Positions 13,901-25,286 of a stretch of DNA of 64,000 bases are shown here, piece after piece. Position 1 is the stretch's first letter. The number at the start of each line of letters is the position of its first letter. The translations under genes were made by a program, and so were the position numbers. The notes beneath the pieces are model-generated. The model was not told where the DNA came from. It did no database searches and saw nothing but the letters and a program-made list of their open reading frames with translations. The stretch is from Dichotomocladium elegans (Eukaryota; Mucoromycota; Mucoromycetes; Mucorales; Lichtheimiaceae): positions 124,001 to 188,000 of the forward strand of contig JAIXMN010000021.1 of the NCBI GenBank assembly GCA_025716815.1, read 5' to 3'.

Positions 13901-15357
13901 CCAAGGCCCTGGTAGTCGGGCGTTTTCAGTCATGTTGACGATCTTGCCCGGTATTCAGCTGGCTGTCGCCACCTTCTTGGCTATCAAGACCCGTACGGTT
14001 GGAAAACGGTACTCAAAATACTCCGAATACAAGCAAATTGGCATATCAGTCTAGTAAGTTTGAAGGAAGGGAGAAACGATGATGAGAGCCTGTGCTTATC
14101 CTCGGTTTTGAACCAACTCACTCATCCACCGTCTCTTGCTCAAAGCAATATCTTCTTTTCCGCACTGATTGGCTTCATTATCTATTCCGTCCCGACAGCT
14201 GATTACTTCACACATCATTATCTAACGGCATTCATTGTCTTATGGGCAACTACGTTTACAATGCTGATTCTCTTTGTACCCAAACTGCATTGCTTCTTTT
14301 TCCGGGAAGAATCGTCTGAAACTCCTCCTTCTTCGTCTTCCTCCCCTTCGTCCAGTGACACCAGAAAAAATCGTCGCAGCCTTCCGTTCGATCTCACGGC
14401 GGACAGGGAATTGGTGAGTATCAATCACATGCTCGCCAGTCCGACGCTACTCAGTCCCAGCAAAGATAATGGTGACGAAAATCTGCTTTCGCCATTATCC
14501 ATGACAATGCCTTTTCAAAAGCGAATGCGGCCGCATTCGCGGGTCGATGAGGAGGAGGATAAGGAGCAAGACCTAACGATGGGAATACACGAGGTTTTAT
14601 ATATGAACATTAAGACCCATGATGGTTCTAGGAGGCCTCAACCTTTAACATCTCCTCCTCCTCCTTTTCTTTTTAGGCACGTGTGCCGGTGCAAATTTTC
14701 TTGAAGTGGATTCCATTTGTAGCGGCATGGGATATGAAGCACGTCTTTTTGTGTCCGAGTATAGCGTGTTTTTCTATTTATTCGGTAAGCTCTTCCTTAG
14801 AGACCTGATACATGCATTTCTCTCGATGAAGCAAGCCCGCTAAATTGCGTTATGCGATGTAAATTAAGGAGAAATCGCACCATGGACAAGTGCTCGGCTA
14901 CACAAGAGCATCCATTGTCTCTTGCGTTCCTGAAGCCTACATCTTCAAGGTTCACGGCAAGGGTTTTTACGACGTGCTAGTCCAGGTCGGCAGCCAGCAG
15001 GAGCTCGAGCAATGGTGCAGCTGGTTCAATGACCAAAACGCAGGATCTAAATCGTATGCAAATACTAACCAGCGACAGACGAGGTCGTCATCGTCGGGCA
15101 TGACTACAACACTCGCAACAACGACACCACCTGCTGATGACTTTTCTATCGACAAGTCTATGCTCTTGGTGGATCGGCACCAGAGTTCGATTACTCTCGA
15201 GACTATGGATAGCTGTATCAACGCGCCAAGGGTCACAGAGAACGCTCGTTCTCCATTCAATTTGCCCTCGCTTCAGATCCCATATCTTGGAACTAATCAC
15301 AACAGTAGGCAGCCAAATGAGCCTAACGACATCAGGCTACATGAGCTTTTTAAATAA
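10949..15357 (+). CDS. Class C (GABA-B-like) GPCR with C-terminal PH-like domain
   Basis: Fourteen exons: 10949-11280, 11383-11651, 11758-11907, 12012-12528, 12609-12650, 12724-12921, 12986-13097, 13172-13332, 13382-13519, 13618-13738, 13812-14053, 14146-14593, 14677-14784, 14872-15357, giving about 1,107 residues. Residues about 88-540 form a periplasmic-binding-protein-like ligand domain (WVELKVGVLLPF, AIRMAANEINER, GVIGDISSSWT, YGYFFRTVPTQ, DVNGDVMVGNFKIY). Seven membrane segments follow (first SIAVGSFACLGAFIAVFIMA; later LLSWLATSELVMI and FSALIGFIIYSV). A Ser-rich acidic loop and a PH-like domain come next (about residues 910-1015; VPVQIFLKWIPF, YIFKVHGKGFYDVLVQV, ELEQWCSWF). The N-terminus is Gln-rich and no signal peptide is found, so a further 5' exon is possible. 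Intron 2 seems to use a GC donor (GCAAGT at 11652). The ligand is unknown. Confidence 0.85.
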
Positions 15358-15688
15358 ACCCAGTTTGCAGATTGCTTAAAAAGTTATACATAATGATAAA
15401 AAGCAAAATACGAGTGATAGCATGTGTGGATTACTAGAATACAAAAGAAATACAAGGGGGGTATACAAATGCTTGTGGAATATGGCTATGATACTATGTG
15501 TATCCTCAGCTTTTTAGTATGCGTTGTCTATATACAGGTGACATATCGTTTATATGCGGAATGGAGCGTACCGCTATGTATGTGAGAGAGAGAGAGTGTG
15601 TGTGTGTGTGTGGAGGGAAAGGTAGGTATATATGTCGGTGCACGCAGGCACGCAAATAATAAAAACGATAGAATCAGTCTGCAAGACG
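15358..15688. other. Short convergent intergenic region with GA/TG repeat
   Basis: This 331-base gap lies between the receptor stop and the stop of the minus-strand Ecl1-type gene. A GA run passing into a TG run lies at about 15584-15612. No other feature is seen. Confidence 0.5.
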
Positions 15689-16286
15689 CTAGGCCTGCTC
15701 GAGCACATTGTCCGAACGCAGCAGAAAGGATAGCTGGGATCGAAGTGGTTGCTGCTGCCGGTGTTTTGCCGGATTTGTCATTGCTAAACCCAGCTGAGTA
15801 CTCGGGAGTGCAGGTCCCGGGATCAGTGCGCTGCTCTTATTGTTGAATGTCCCGAGAGAGTTCATTTCGCTGGCGCTTTTCCAGGACACTGTCATTGTAG
15901 GTGATGAGCTCGTTGACAGTGATGGAGAGTCATCTTCAAGCGACATGGAAGAGGACGTTGAGGAAAAGACAGGAGCACAGGTCGGTTGGTGTTGTTGTAG
16001 TCGTTGTTGTTGTTGTTGCTGCTGCTGCTGCTGATAATGTAGGAATTGATGATTTCGATGATATGGCCGAGGAAAATTAACGAATTCGTGCCAATCGTAA
16101 CCTAACAACGGATGGTTTCGGAGGGCATCGGCGCGAAGACAATCGTCGCTACAATAGAGCGATTCCTTTGAGATGGGAAAAGAAGAAAAAGAATTAGCGA
16201 AGGATGAACCGCAAGACACTTTGCGAGCATACCGAATAATGGCTAATGGCCTTATCGCAAGACGTGCACCAATTGAGATCGCTCAT
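15689..16286 (-). CDS. Ecl1/2/3-type small zinc-binding protein
   Basis: Two exons on the minus strand: 16233-16286 (18 codons) and 15689-16165, giving 176 residues. The N-terminus carries a paired-cysteine motif split by the intron: WCTSCDK in exon 1, then SLYCSDDC at the start of exon 2. This C-x2-C ... Y-C-S-x2-C pattern is the hallmark of the Ecl1/2/3 family. In fission yeast that family extends chronological lifespan and responds to nutrient or zinc stress (established knowledge). The rest is low complexity: a long Gln run from a CAG-type repeat at about 16009-16033, then Ser-rich tracts. The short first exon is below usual gene-finder limits, and without it the zinc motif would be lost. 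Its acceptor (CAAAG) is preceded by a pyrimidine tract. I infer a stress or nutrient regulatory role. Confidence 0.8.
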
Positions 16287-17524
16287 TATTTAGAGTATAG
16301 AGATAGATCGGTCTTGGGGTATGAAGAGAAAAAGAGATGGTATATATTTGAAGAGAGAAGGAGTGAGGATAAGAAGGAGAGGCTTGTGGGCGTTCTTTTT
16401 GTGTAAAAGCAGATAGGAACAGCCACACACACATACACACACACACACACCCGGAGCCTTATCAGAGCTTTTATCCGCCTGAGCTTATCATAGCACAGAT
16501 GCTCCATAAATAAAAGGGTGATATGTATGTCCTTCCTCCTCTAATCTCCATGACAAAGCCCTAATTCATTGCACCGAAGACTGAAATCTATCACCATAAC
16601 CCTAGGCCTTGTCCTTCTCCTGGTGCAGCGGACGACAGCGCGTTTATCGATCAACTAAATAAGTGACTCCTATGTGACGCAGAATATGGTTCGCCCTATC
16701 CTGAGTAGATCTGTAGGTTACTGTGACTTGAAAGGATGGAAGAAGGACCCAGTGCTTCCTTAATCTGCAGCTATCTAAAACCACAATCTGCACTTATTAT
16801 CAGCATGAGTCTCATTCCTTTTTTGATAGATCAGCAGGAGCTTCCTTGCGGGCTGTTGCCTATTGATTAACGATGCAAACCTTGCACACTTTTGCTAATA
16901 CGTTCAGTACTTACATACGAATACACACACATATAAATATATATACGTATGTGTGTCTGTGTGAGAGAGAGAGTGAGCAGAAGCAGTAGTGTCAGTCCTC
17001 TGGTATGGATATGCGATAAGTCATTGATTTTGCCAAAAATTCCTTATCAGAGTATATCGGCTTATTCCGCATCCCATTTTGTGAGCTGAATTAGAATATT
17101 GGCTAAAGCGCTATTGGCTTTTAGGTTTACGCGATTCCGTCGCAATCACATATAAAACGTGAGTTCAGAAAATTGATGTCGACCATCCAGATGCTTGTAT
17201 TCTTTTGGAATCATTCCTGCAGCTGCTATCAAGAGATGAGAGACACTGGAACGAAGCATAAAGAAGGGAGAAGGGGGGGAGAGGTCCTACCTGACTTTTC
17301 AAGCTATCTACGATAGCAAGCACTTATCAAATTATTTTTCGTGCATATCATCAATTCAGAGCAACAAAAATAGAAAGCCGCGGTTTGCCCAGAAATTGTT
17401 TTGCGCATGATGGCAAAATCGGCATGCCAGCCAATCCAAAACTCGCAGGGGCGACAAGGCATCATCTCTGCATCGCATTACGTCAGCTTCTTCGGGACCT
17501 GCAGATCGTTTCTCCATAAACTTG
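16287..17524. other. Intergenic region with CA, GA and TA microsatellites
   Basis: No gene is supported. A CA repeat lies at about 16423-16449 and a mixed CA/TA/GA run at about 16921-16970. The rest shows no coding pattern. The right edge abuts the mariner-type relic. Confidence 0.5.
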
Positions 17525-18300
17525 CCACATTCTGAAAAGATGAGTAAGTAGGGTTATGTGGTTATCCTGAACCTATGGGTTACGTAGGTCCGATGGATAA
17601 ATGTACTCTCTTCAACCCTGTTTGTTCCCGCTCAGCACATCCCCCCCCGTAGCATAGCCTACGTATGTATCTTGCAATGAAAACGCTGAGCTTTTTGCTG
17701 TGCATCCTCCCCAAGCGAATGAATTCTACGGATATTCCGATGAAAGAAGCGCGGCTTAACCGATATAAAGTCAGCTGACGTTGGATCCTGTAGCATCCCT
17801 TTGCAGCAAACAGTTCGGAGTATAGATATTTGTTCAGCATAGCAATATAAACGAAACATGGAACCCGAAGTCCTGCACGTATTCTCTCAATGGAGTGTAT
17901 AAGAGCGCTGTTTTGGAGTATGTTTTCCAGAAACCTTAGGATAAATCTGAATCCTGTATTAACATGAAATACGGCATGGCAATGGTCCAAGAAAGAAATT
18001 CTGCAGTAGATTACACTGCAAACGACAACAGCAATTTTGGGAGCACTCTGAGCATCAAGCACCATCCGCTTTAGCGTGAGACTCCCGTGGTCATCAGCTA
18101 AGTAAAGGCAAGAGGGAAGGACAATTCAAAGTTGCAAGCGAGGAATTTGTAGTTTGATATATCTCAGCTTCCTTATCGCTATCAAATGGACGAAATAGGC
18201 AAGTGTGAAGACGAAAAAAAAGAGACAAGGAGAGATACTGCAGTGTCTGGGGTGATGGGTACATAACGCAGCTACTATTCATAAGGCTGATACTTTATCC
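17525..18300 (+). mobile_element. Decayed Tc1/mariner-type (DDE_3) fragment, copy C
   Basis: The sequence opens with an ACATTCTGAA terminal motif (17527-17536), shared with the other two copies in the window. It then follows the better copy at 50194-51390: a shared tract around GGATATTCCGATGAAAGAAG matches the equivalent tract there. Downstream, a translated fragment INMKYGMAMVQERNSAV corresponds to INMKRSMAWSEKGTPAV of the other copy, next to its DESGF catalytic motif. Reading frames are broken by stops and shifts, so it is a relic. A 161-codon open frame on the opposite strand (17580-18065) is a shadow with no family resemblance. Confidence 0.7.
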
Positions 18301-18361
18301 TGAAGGCTACAGATTTCAGGAAGACAATCGACCACAACAGCAAGTCCTGCCCCGCCAACCA

Positions 18362-19600
18362 CATGAAGGCCTTTTATCAACTCGCCTGGTTGTTTCAACG
18401 TCTCGAACTGTCTGCTTTTAATTGTTTCCCACATCGTCCCAGCTAGTCCCATAAATGCTACCGGTTTATCGATAGCAAATTCTTTGCCAAAGCATTCTAC
18501 AAGGATCTTGGAATAATGACGTTGAACTCGTCAACTTGAACTGTTGGTATGGGGAAGTTGGCCCTCAATTCCAGAATTTTCAGGCCCCAGAAAGAAGGCA
18601 ATCTCACGTTCCATGGCATGATCACTACAGATGGCGTTGGCGTTATTGTATTCTGAAAGCTGAGAGCGTCTCCGATGTCAACCGGGACATCTCTAAAGGC
18701 AAACAAGGAGCTTATTCCTTACATCACAATCCTGAACCTGGTCGGTCATCAAGAAATATCATGCCGATGCGTAGCCGTTGATCCAGGCCGGCGAGATACT
18801 ATGTACTGCGTGCACGAGAATGTTCAACAAGCATCGAGCCTCAACAGTTCCGGTGCATCAAATTCCAACAGGACAAGGCACGCAGGACCCAAAAGGTTCC
18901 GCCAGTGGAAGCAACTACGCAAGGTGCAGCAGCCTGATGTTGCATTTGCAGAGCACTGCCTGTTTGAGGAGCGAAGCTGCATGCTGGTTCTGGATGACTC
19001 CCCCGATGTGTCTGATGTTCTCCGGGGAGTCCTACAGTTATACCCTGACCGACCGCGTCCCCCAAGGCTTTCTCTCTCTTTGGAAACTCCGTCTGTCAAC
19101 TTATTTCAGCAAACAACTCGCTACTGAGATTAAGCTTATCCAAGGCTCAAAAGGAGAAGTTTGGTAGCACCTCAATCTTCGTTTCGGGAACTGGACAGCA
19201 CCTATGGCTCAATTCCATATGCCCATACGTGGCCATGGTTCAGACAGCTCCTGCAGAAGCATGGATTCGAGGTTTACCTAATAGACGAGTCTAAAACCAG
19301 CCACTGTGGTCTATTATCCAATAATGAGAAAGAGCAAAATTTAGGATGGTATTAAATCTTTCGCCACGGTATTTCGAGGTATGAAAATTCATTCTTGAGC
19401 TCTTTCTTCGAAAGCCTAATGGATTTATTGACTTTTGCAGGTGTCCCAATCAGAACCGCATACTGCGTACCGAAGACGACGATCCAGTACGTCGGATGTG
19501 GAACCAAGATCTTGCAGCTTGTCTCAACTTTATACACATCATGCGCAGTCTGCGTGTTTCGAGCCAGGTACCGGAAAGCTTTCGGAGAGGACTAACTGTT
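18362..19600 (+). pseudogene. Fanzor (TnpB-like RNA-guided nuclease) relic
   Basis: Frame-shifted fragments on the plus strand line up in order with Fanzor proteins found in Mucoromycota mobile elements. Pieces read QLAWLFQRLELSAFNCFP, NLTFHGMITTDGVGV, VAVDPGRRDTMYCVHENV, KLRLSTYFSKQ, FGNWTAPMAQFHMPIRG, LLQKHGFEVYLIDESKTS and MWNQDLAACLNFIHIMRSLR. These include the likely RuvC I Asp (in DPGRR), RuvC II Glu (in IDESKT) and RuvC III Asp (in WNQDLAA). At least three frame changes and several stops separate them, and the zinc-finger segment before the last motif is degraded, so no functional protein can be made. TnpB/Fanzor proteins are established RNA-guided DNA nucleases; assignment here is by motif order from memory. 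Open frames at 18675-19127 and 18778-19167 are pieces of this relic, not separate genes. Confidence 0.75.
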
Positions 19601-19724
19601 CGCAGAAGGCCTTGACAGCCAGCGACTTGGTCAAGAAGCACACGGCGACGGCAATAAAGCCCATAAAGCAATTCTTGAATATAACATCTATAAGAATGAG
19701 GTAGCCAAAAGAAGTTCCCTCCTT

Positions 19725-20300
19725 GGATTTTGCATCGCTATTCCTGTCTACAGGTTGAAATCGATTTTTTAAGGGCAAGGTGCATCCGTTTTTCATAAAT
19801 CGATAGAGTAGTTGCTCTAGGAGGGTGGATGGATCCTCTTCAACGCATTCTAAAACGACACTCTTATGCTATTCATTGAGAATACGCATATCTGCTTCTA
19901 CGTTTCTTGAAGATGCTGTCAGGGTCCTTTTCATACAGTAATGGCCGTCCCTTGGCTGAACGAACTCGAGTTCCTAGCTGCTTTGCAGCAGCTGATCGCT
20001 CAATATCTTCTCAAACATCAGTTTGAAAAATCTGCCTTGCCTGCACTTGAAACGTATATCTTTTGTTCGAATGTCTGTATCCTTTCGCTTGGGAGTGTGC
20101 GTAGCAACAAGCTCAGAGTTTACCTTTCTGCAAGATATACCACGCAGATTTTTGCGTGAGAACAAACGGATCGCAGGGTATACATTTTCTCATCAATAAC
20201 ATAGTCCATAGGCTCAAGAGAGTCATGCTCATCAACGACATGGCCTTGGCCATCTTTGTAAAAAAAAAAAAGATAGATTGCTCACTTCAGAATGTAAAAT
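19725..20300 (-). mobile_element. Decayed Tc1/mariner-type fragment, copy A (inverted)
   Basis: Read on the minus strand, this starts with TTTTACATTCTGAAGTGAGC at about 20299-20280, almost identical to the start of the 50.2-kb copy. It then follows the 5' half of that copy: GATGGCCAAGG, then GGATCCATCCACC and a tract matching its 50600-50720 region. It ends before the catalytic core. Orientation is opposite to copy C, so the two outer ends face outward around the Fanzor relic. Confidence 0.72.
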
Positions 20301-21628
20301 AAAGATTTCCGGGCAAAATGTGATTCTATTTTTTGCGATCATGCGACTTCAGAACTGGCAGGGTGCGACTATGCTTTTGGAAAATACTGTATATTAGACA
20401 TGTAGGCCCATTCTGGCGTAAATAGGTCAAGCCATGTGAGCAGTTTTGATCAGCTGTCAAGAGCAAAAATAAATCTTATTAGATTCTTCTATAGGAAGCC
20501 TACGGTTGACCAAGTACTGAGTATCTTAAAGTTGAGCAATATCTAACGTTATTCTTTGGGAATTGTATTACTGTAACTGTTGCAATCTTAAATCTGCTTG
20601 ACCTGATTATGATGATGTACATGTTACGCATTTTTATTTGACTGTCCCCTTATAAGTAGGTAGTTGCGTCCAGTTTCATACGTGGAATGGAAAGAGCTTA
20701 CAACCATGCGAATACAATAAGTCAGGCATGCGCCTGATGTTGCTATTCCTCGAGCTTTACAGAACGAGAGCCCAATCGTTAGCTTTTCCGGGAAGTAGCC
20801 AAAAGCAGGGATGTATGCCAGACGAAAGGAGAATTCGAGAGGCGTCAGAATCGTTCTATTACCGAAGAATGCTGCAAAGTATCAACAGAGAAACCTTTGA
20901 AAGTCTTCTTGATGAAGATACTTTAATCAAATCTTTCCAAGTAAACCTACGCCAAGCCCTCAGACTTCTTTACGACATCATATATCGAAGCGTGGTGCTT
21001 CTTTATACACATCATATGAATCCTGGCACCCAAAGACGCCCGACCCAAGTCCGTATGTAAAATAATTGCGGATGGAATATCGATCGCTTTTCTATTATGC
21101 AAGCGGCCCAGTAAAAACTCCATCATAAGATGCATCAGCAAGAGATGAATCCCGTGTGTTGAAAGGAAGCTATGTACGATCGGCTACTTAGCTATTATAT
21201 CGTTGGTGCCATGGTCGAGAAATCCGGCTTCTCCAGCTACTCCAAACCTGATTCTCTCTTCCATGCTTTCATCGTTATGGTCACTATTCTACAAAATTAG
21301 TTTATTGCAAATTAACACTCGCTCTCTGTAGATTGACCAGCTTTACCCTGGACACCCTTTCACATTTTTTGCTCCTAGCCCCATCCCATTCCCACTCAGT
21401 TATCGTCGGGACTGCCCAGACCACCTGCTGAGTTCTTCGGAACCGTCGGTGGGACACTCTTTTTTTGTTGACCAAGAGATTTCGGTCCACCACGTTATCC
21501 CGGCCACATCCAAATATGGAAATAGTCATGGCCCGAGCCTTTTCCCCCGCAGACATTCTCTCTCCTCCCCCGTCCACTTCGCACACGGGCATACACACAT
21601 TCTCTCTCGCTTAACGTACTGTTTTAGC
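20301..21628. other. Intergenic region right of the relic cluster
   Basis: No real gene is supported. A 110-codon open frame at 20728-21060 has no recognised motif and could be another mobile-element remnant. The last 300 bases, pyrimidine-rich, precede the farnesyltransferase gene and probably hold its promoter. Confidence 0.45.
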
Positions 21629-23829
21629 ATGGGAATCCTTGACGGTAATATTCCGCTTCAACAATTGCGGCAACCGGATGATCAATTACCGACAGACACG
21701 TCCATTGAGCAGGTTCGTGCGAAAAGAAAGCAGACGCGCCGTTTGCATGGTGTCGGCGCGTCATCGTGGCGTTGCGTTTCTCGGTCTGATCATTCTTATA
21801 TATATATATATATAATCAGCGACGCACAGAAGATTCTGTTCTCGAATGCTTTGTGCCCTACGCACCACACAATATTTACCGCAGATCGCTCGAAAGGTTT
21901 TCGTCGTTATTATTATTACCATAAGCACCAGGGTTTCTTTTTTGGCTAAAATCCGCCCCTCTCTACCACTACACATGCAACACATGTATACATATGCCCA
22001 TGTTGTAGCATTCGGCTGGAGCGCGAAAACCACATCCGTTATCTTAAACGTGGTCTGGATCACCTAAGTCGTTGGATGGTCGCCCTTGATGCTAGCAAAC
22101 CTTGGATAGTATACTGGATTCTGCATGCGCTCGAGCTGCTGGAAGGGAACATATCTGACGCGCTTGTGGAGAGGTACGATACTGCCAGTAGTGTGTGAGA
22201 GAGAGAAACGAGGGGACATAATACCCCCTTGTCCTTGTTTAATTAGGACAATCTCCACCATACGCTCTTGGCAGCGCCCCAAGGGTGGCTTTGGAGGCGG
22301 GCCGGACCAGCTTCCCCACCTCGCGACAACCTACGCAGCTGTAAATGCGCTTGCGATCATCGGAACACAAGAAGCATACGATGTTATTGACAGGTTTGTT
22401 TGGAATGGCATCTTTTCTTTGTCCTTGGATTTGTTAGGTATCCTTGTTAATATTCGGTTGGTCGATATCAGAGAATCACTTTATGCGTTTCTATTGAGTA
22501 TGAAACAGCCGGATGGATCGTTCACGATGCACACAGGTGGTGAGATTGATATACGGTAAAGGGCACAGTGAAGCAAAAATAAGATGTTTGTAAAAATGCT
22601 CATACGCAGATTGCAAGTGGCTCGTACTGTGCATTATCTGTGGCGGCACTTACGAATCTTCTTACTCCCGAACTGATGAAGAATTGTGCCGATTTCATCA
22701 GAAGGTAAACAATCTGATACCCACATTTTCTATCTCCCCCTCCCCGAAAAAAAAGTAACGACAGAATAAATATTTATCTTCAGAGCGCAGACCTATGAGG
22801 GCGGCATCGGACCCTATCCGGGCAAAGAGGCTCACAATGGCTATACTTTTTGTGGCATTGCTGCTTTGGAAATCCTTGGAGAACTAGACACATTGAACGT
22901 GGACAAACTCATTGCAAGTATACAAGAAAAAAAAAACAATTGAGAGGAAAAAGAAAGCGCACAAACCGGCTTGGACATGTATGCTTATCGACGGCTTCCT
23001 ATAGAAATGGTGTGCTGGACGACAGATGTCTTTGGAGGGCGGTTTCCAGGGACGAACCAACAAATTAGTTGACGGATGCTATTCATTCTGGGGCGCAGGT
23101 GACTTCCCTATTTTGCGAGCATCTGTCCAACGAAGCCTGAAAGATCAAGGTAAGTGTTGCCTGCGACCCAATGCACTACGATCGGTAATACTTTGGCTTT
23201 TGTAGATTTCGATTATTTATTTGATCGAGGTAAGAAATATTGAGATGTTCGTTTGTATACAGCAGAAGGATTGAAAGTTTTGCTTTGGCATAGAGGCACT
23301 CCAAGAGTACATCTTGCTCTGTTGCCAATCCGAATACGGTGGCTTAATTGATAAGCCAGGAAAGTAAGTTGAATAGTTAAATGTCAAGAAGGAGGGGTGG
23401 TAGAGGCTGACAACGAATGACTCGAACCAAGGGGCGCAGATTACTATCATAGCTGTTACTGTCTCTCTGGACTCTCTACAGCACAGCATCTGATCTCCTA
23501 CGATCAAACGAAAGCGGATCTACTCCGAGAGCGCGGACTGAACCCTTCCCAGGGCGGGCTTGGATCACTGATGTGGGCTTGTGCCAACGATTTTATGGTA
23601 GTAGGCGATACGGATAATCTTTTGGTAGGCATACCGATGGAGAGATCAATGTAACTATCTATTAATCGCAATTATGCCTTAGGCCCCCACCCATCCTATC
23701 CACAACATTGGCATGAAGAAGGTCCGAGATATGATTCTCCATTTTTATGCCGAAGAATTCGGAGACACGACTGTGCAATCCCTGTTCCCCCATGACGAGA
23801 CGCCCGTCGAGACTGCGTGGGATGAGTGA
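21629..23829 (+). CDS. RAM1: Protein farnesyltransferase subunit beta
   Basis: Twelve exons: 21629-21716, 21830-21896, 22009-22173, 22247-22393, 22472-22555, 22618-22704, 22784-22913, 23005-23149, 23206-23229, 23294-23363, 23432-23624, 23683-23829, all in phase, about 448 residues. Family blocks occur in order: TSIEQ, RENHIRYLKRGL, LDASKPWIVYWILH, KGGFGGGPDQLPHLATTYAA, KQPDGSFTMHTGGEIDIR, YEGGIGPYPGKEAHNGYTFC, LVDGCYSFWGAG, EYGGLIDKPGK, DYYHSCYCLSGLS and APTHPIHNIG. The zinc ligands are visible: Asp and Cys in VDGC, and His in YYHSC. The enzyme joins farnesyl to the CaaX cysteine of Ras-like proteins in the cytosol, as a dimer with the alpha subunit (not in this window). Exon 9 is only 24 nt. 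The intron after exon 7 needs a GC donor (GCAAGT at 22914). Confidence 0.95.
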
Positions 23830-25286
23830 AATCAAATGGACGGGAATCCTAATAAAGACTGACGTGTTCTTTTGTAAAAAAAAAAAAAAGCGGGGGCTGG
23901 GGAACGCAACGTCGTATGAGAACAACATGTGCTATCATATGATGCATCCAATATATATTGTATATCTGAAAATCAATCTTGGCTCCCGCCTCTTCAATAG
24001 AACGAGGTAAAAGATGTGAAGCTCAGATCATTTCACTGCCTGATCGCAACCTACAGTAGTTCGTTATGAACAGTTCCGCTCATAATGCGCAGATCTCCAA
24101 GATGAGCTCTGGGAAGGGAGGGATGAGTAAAACTGAAAGGAGTGAATGCACCAAGCTCGACCTCCTGCCTCTTGGCTTTACAGACTTAGATCAACGTGTG
24201 TCTTTTCTTCTTCATCTGGAGCGCAAGTGATGATTGTATTCCATGCAGCGACTGAGAGCAGACTTAATGTAATATGCCCACATTTTAGGGGCTTGGCATA
24301 CGTACTGATCAGGCCAATCTCGTGGGTAGTAGGTGTAACCATTTTTTTAGGTGGCTTCTCGACGACAACGATAGCTATGTTGAGAATGTCGGTCATCTTC
24401 TTTATGCAAGAGCGCATCCGGCGCATAAAGATTAGATCGATAGATGTTGTTTATGCGCTTCTAAATTTACTCGTTACACAATAGACAGAATAGGCCCCGT
24501 GACATTTTTCGTTGAATACAAATATCAACACGGCAGGCTTTGGGCGATTTAGGCCTGGAAACCTGCGTATTCGAATTACCATAATAGGCAGAACCAATAT
24601 CATGCCCTTAATCGATTGAAAAACCAAAAGTGAGGGAAGCAAGCCCTTCAACGACCAAACCCCTTTGGACATTTGGATGCAGTTTACTCAAAGTGGCATT
24701 GCGCAGATATTTGTATACGGGCATCATGGAAGTACCCTGCCAAATGTCTGTGGATCTTTGATCATAGCGTATTTTTTTATAATGTTCGTCCCTGCTATTG
24801 CCTGTGACAACTTATAAAGTAATCAAGAAAACAATTTACAGAATTCAGCTGCGAACGATCTACCTGGTTTCTATGTACAGTACAAGGACGGTTGGCGTTG
24901 ACTCCTATGCAGGATTGAGCTGTCAGCTTGAGAGAGAGAGAGAGAGAAAGAGAGAAAGAGATCGCCGTAGATAGCTGACCACAAGGCCAGGTGTTTTTTT
25001 CCCATTGGCAACTCAGTACGACAAAGCAGGGTTTCTTTTCTATCGACGTCCAGTCTCATGCTGGGTTTCGCAGCCATTCACTCGGTACGGAGAAATTGCA
25101 GAAATACCAACGGGATTTTCTCACGACAGAAGATGGAGGGGATTCTAGAGAGAGAGAGAGCGAGAAAGAGAGAGAGAATGTCTTTTCATTTTGTTCTTCA
25201 CAGTGTAACGTCGGGAAAAGGAGCAAAGGTCCCTTTTGTCGACTTATTTTATCTTTTTTTCTTCTCCTTCTTTCCCACTGGATCAA
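23830..25286. other. Intergenic region with GA microsatellites
   Basis: No gene is supported. Poly-A lies at about 23877-23889. GA repeats lie at about 24930-24959 and 25148-25176. Open frames at 24146-24672 overlap on both strands and show no family motif; a mobile-element remnant is possible but unproven. Confidence 0.45.

Noticed and set aside
17580..18065. 161-codon open frame on the minus strand
   Set aside because: It lies antisense to the mariner-type relic and matches no family; the plus strand carries the recognisable transposase pieces.
18675..19167. Two overlapping open frames of 150 and 129 codons as independent genes
   Set aside because: Both contain Fanzor motif pieces in different frames and are explained by one frame-shifted relic.
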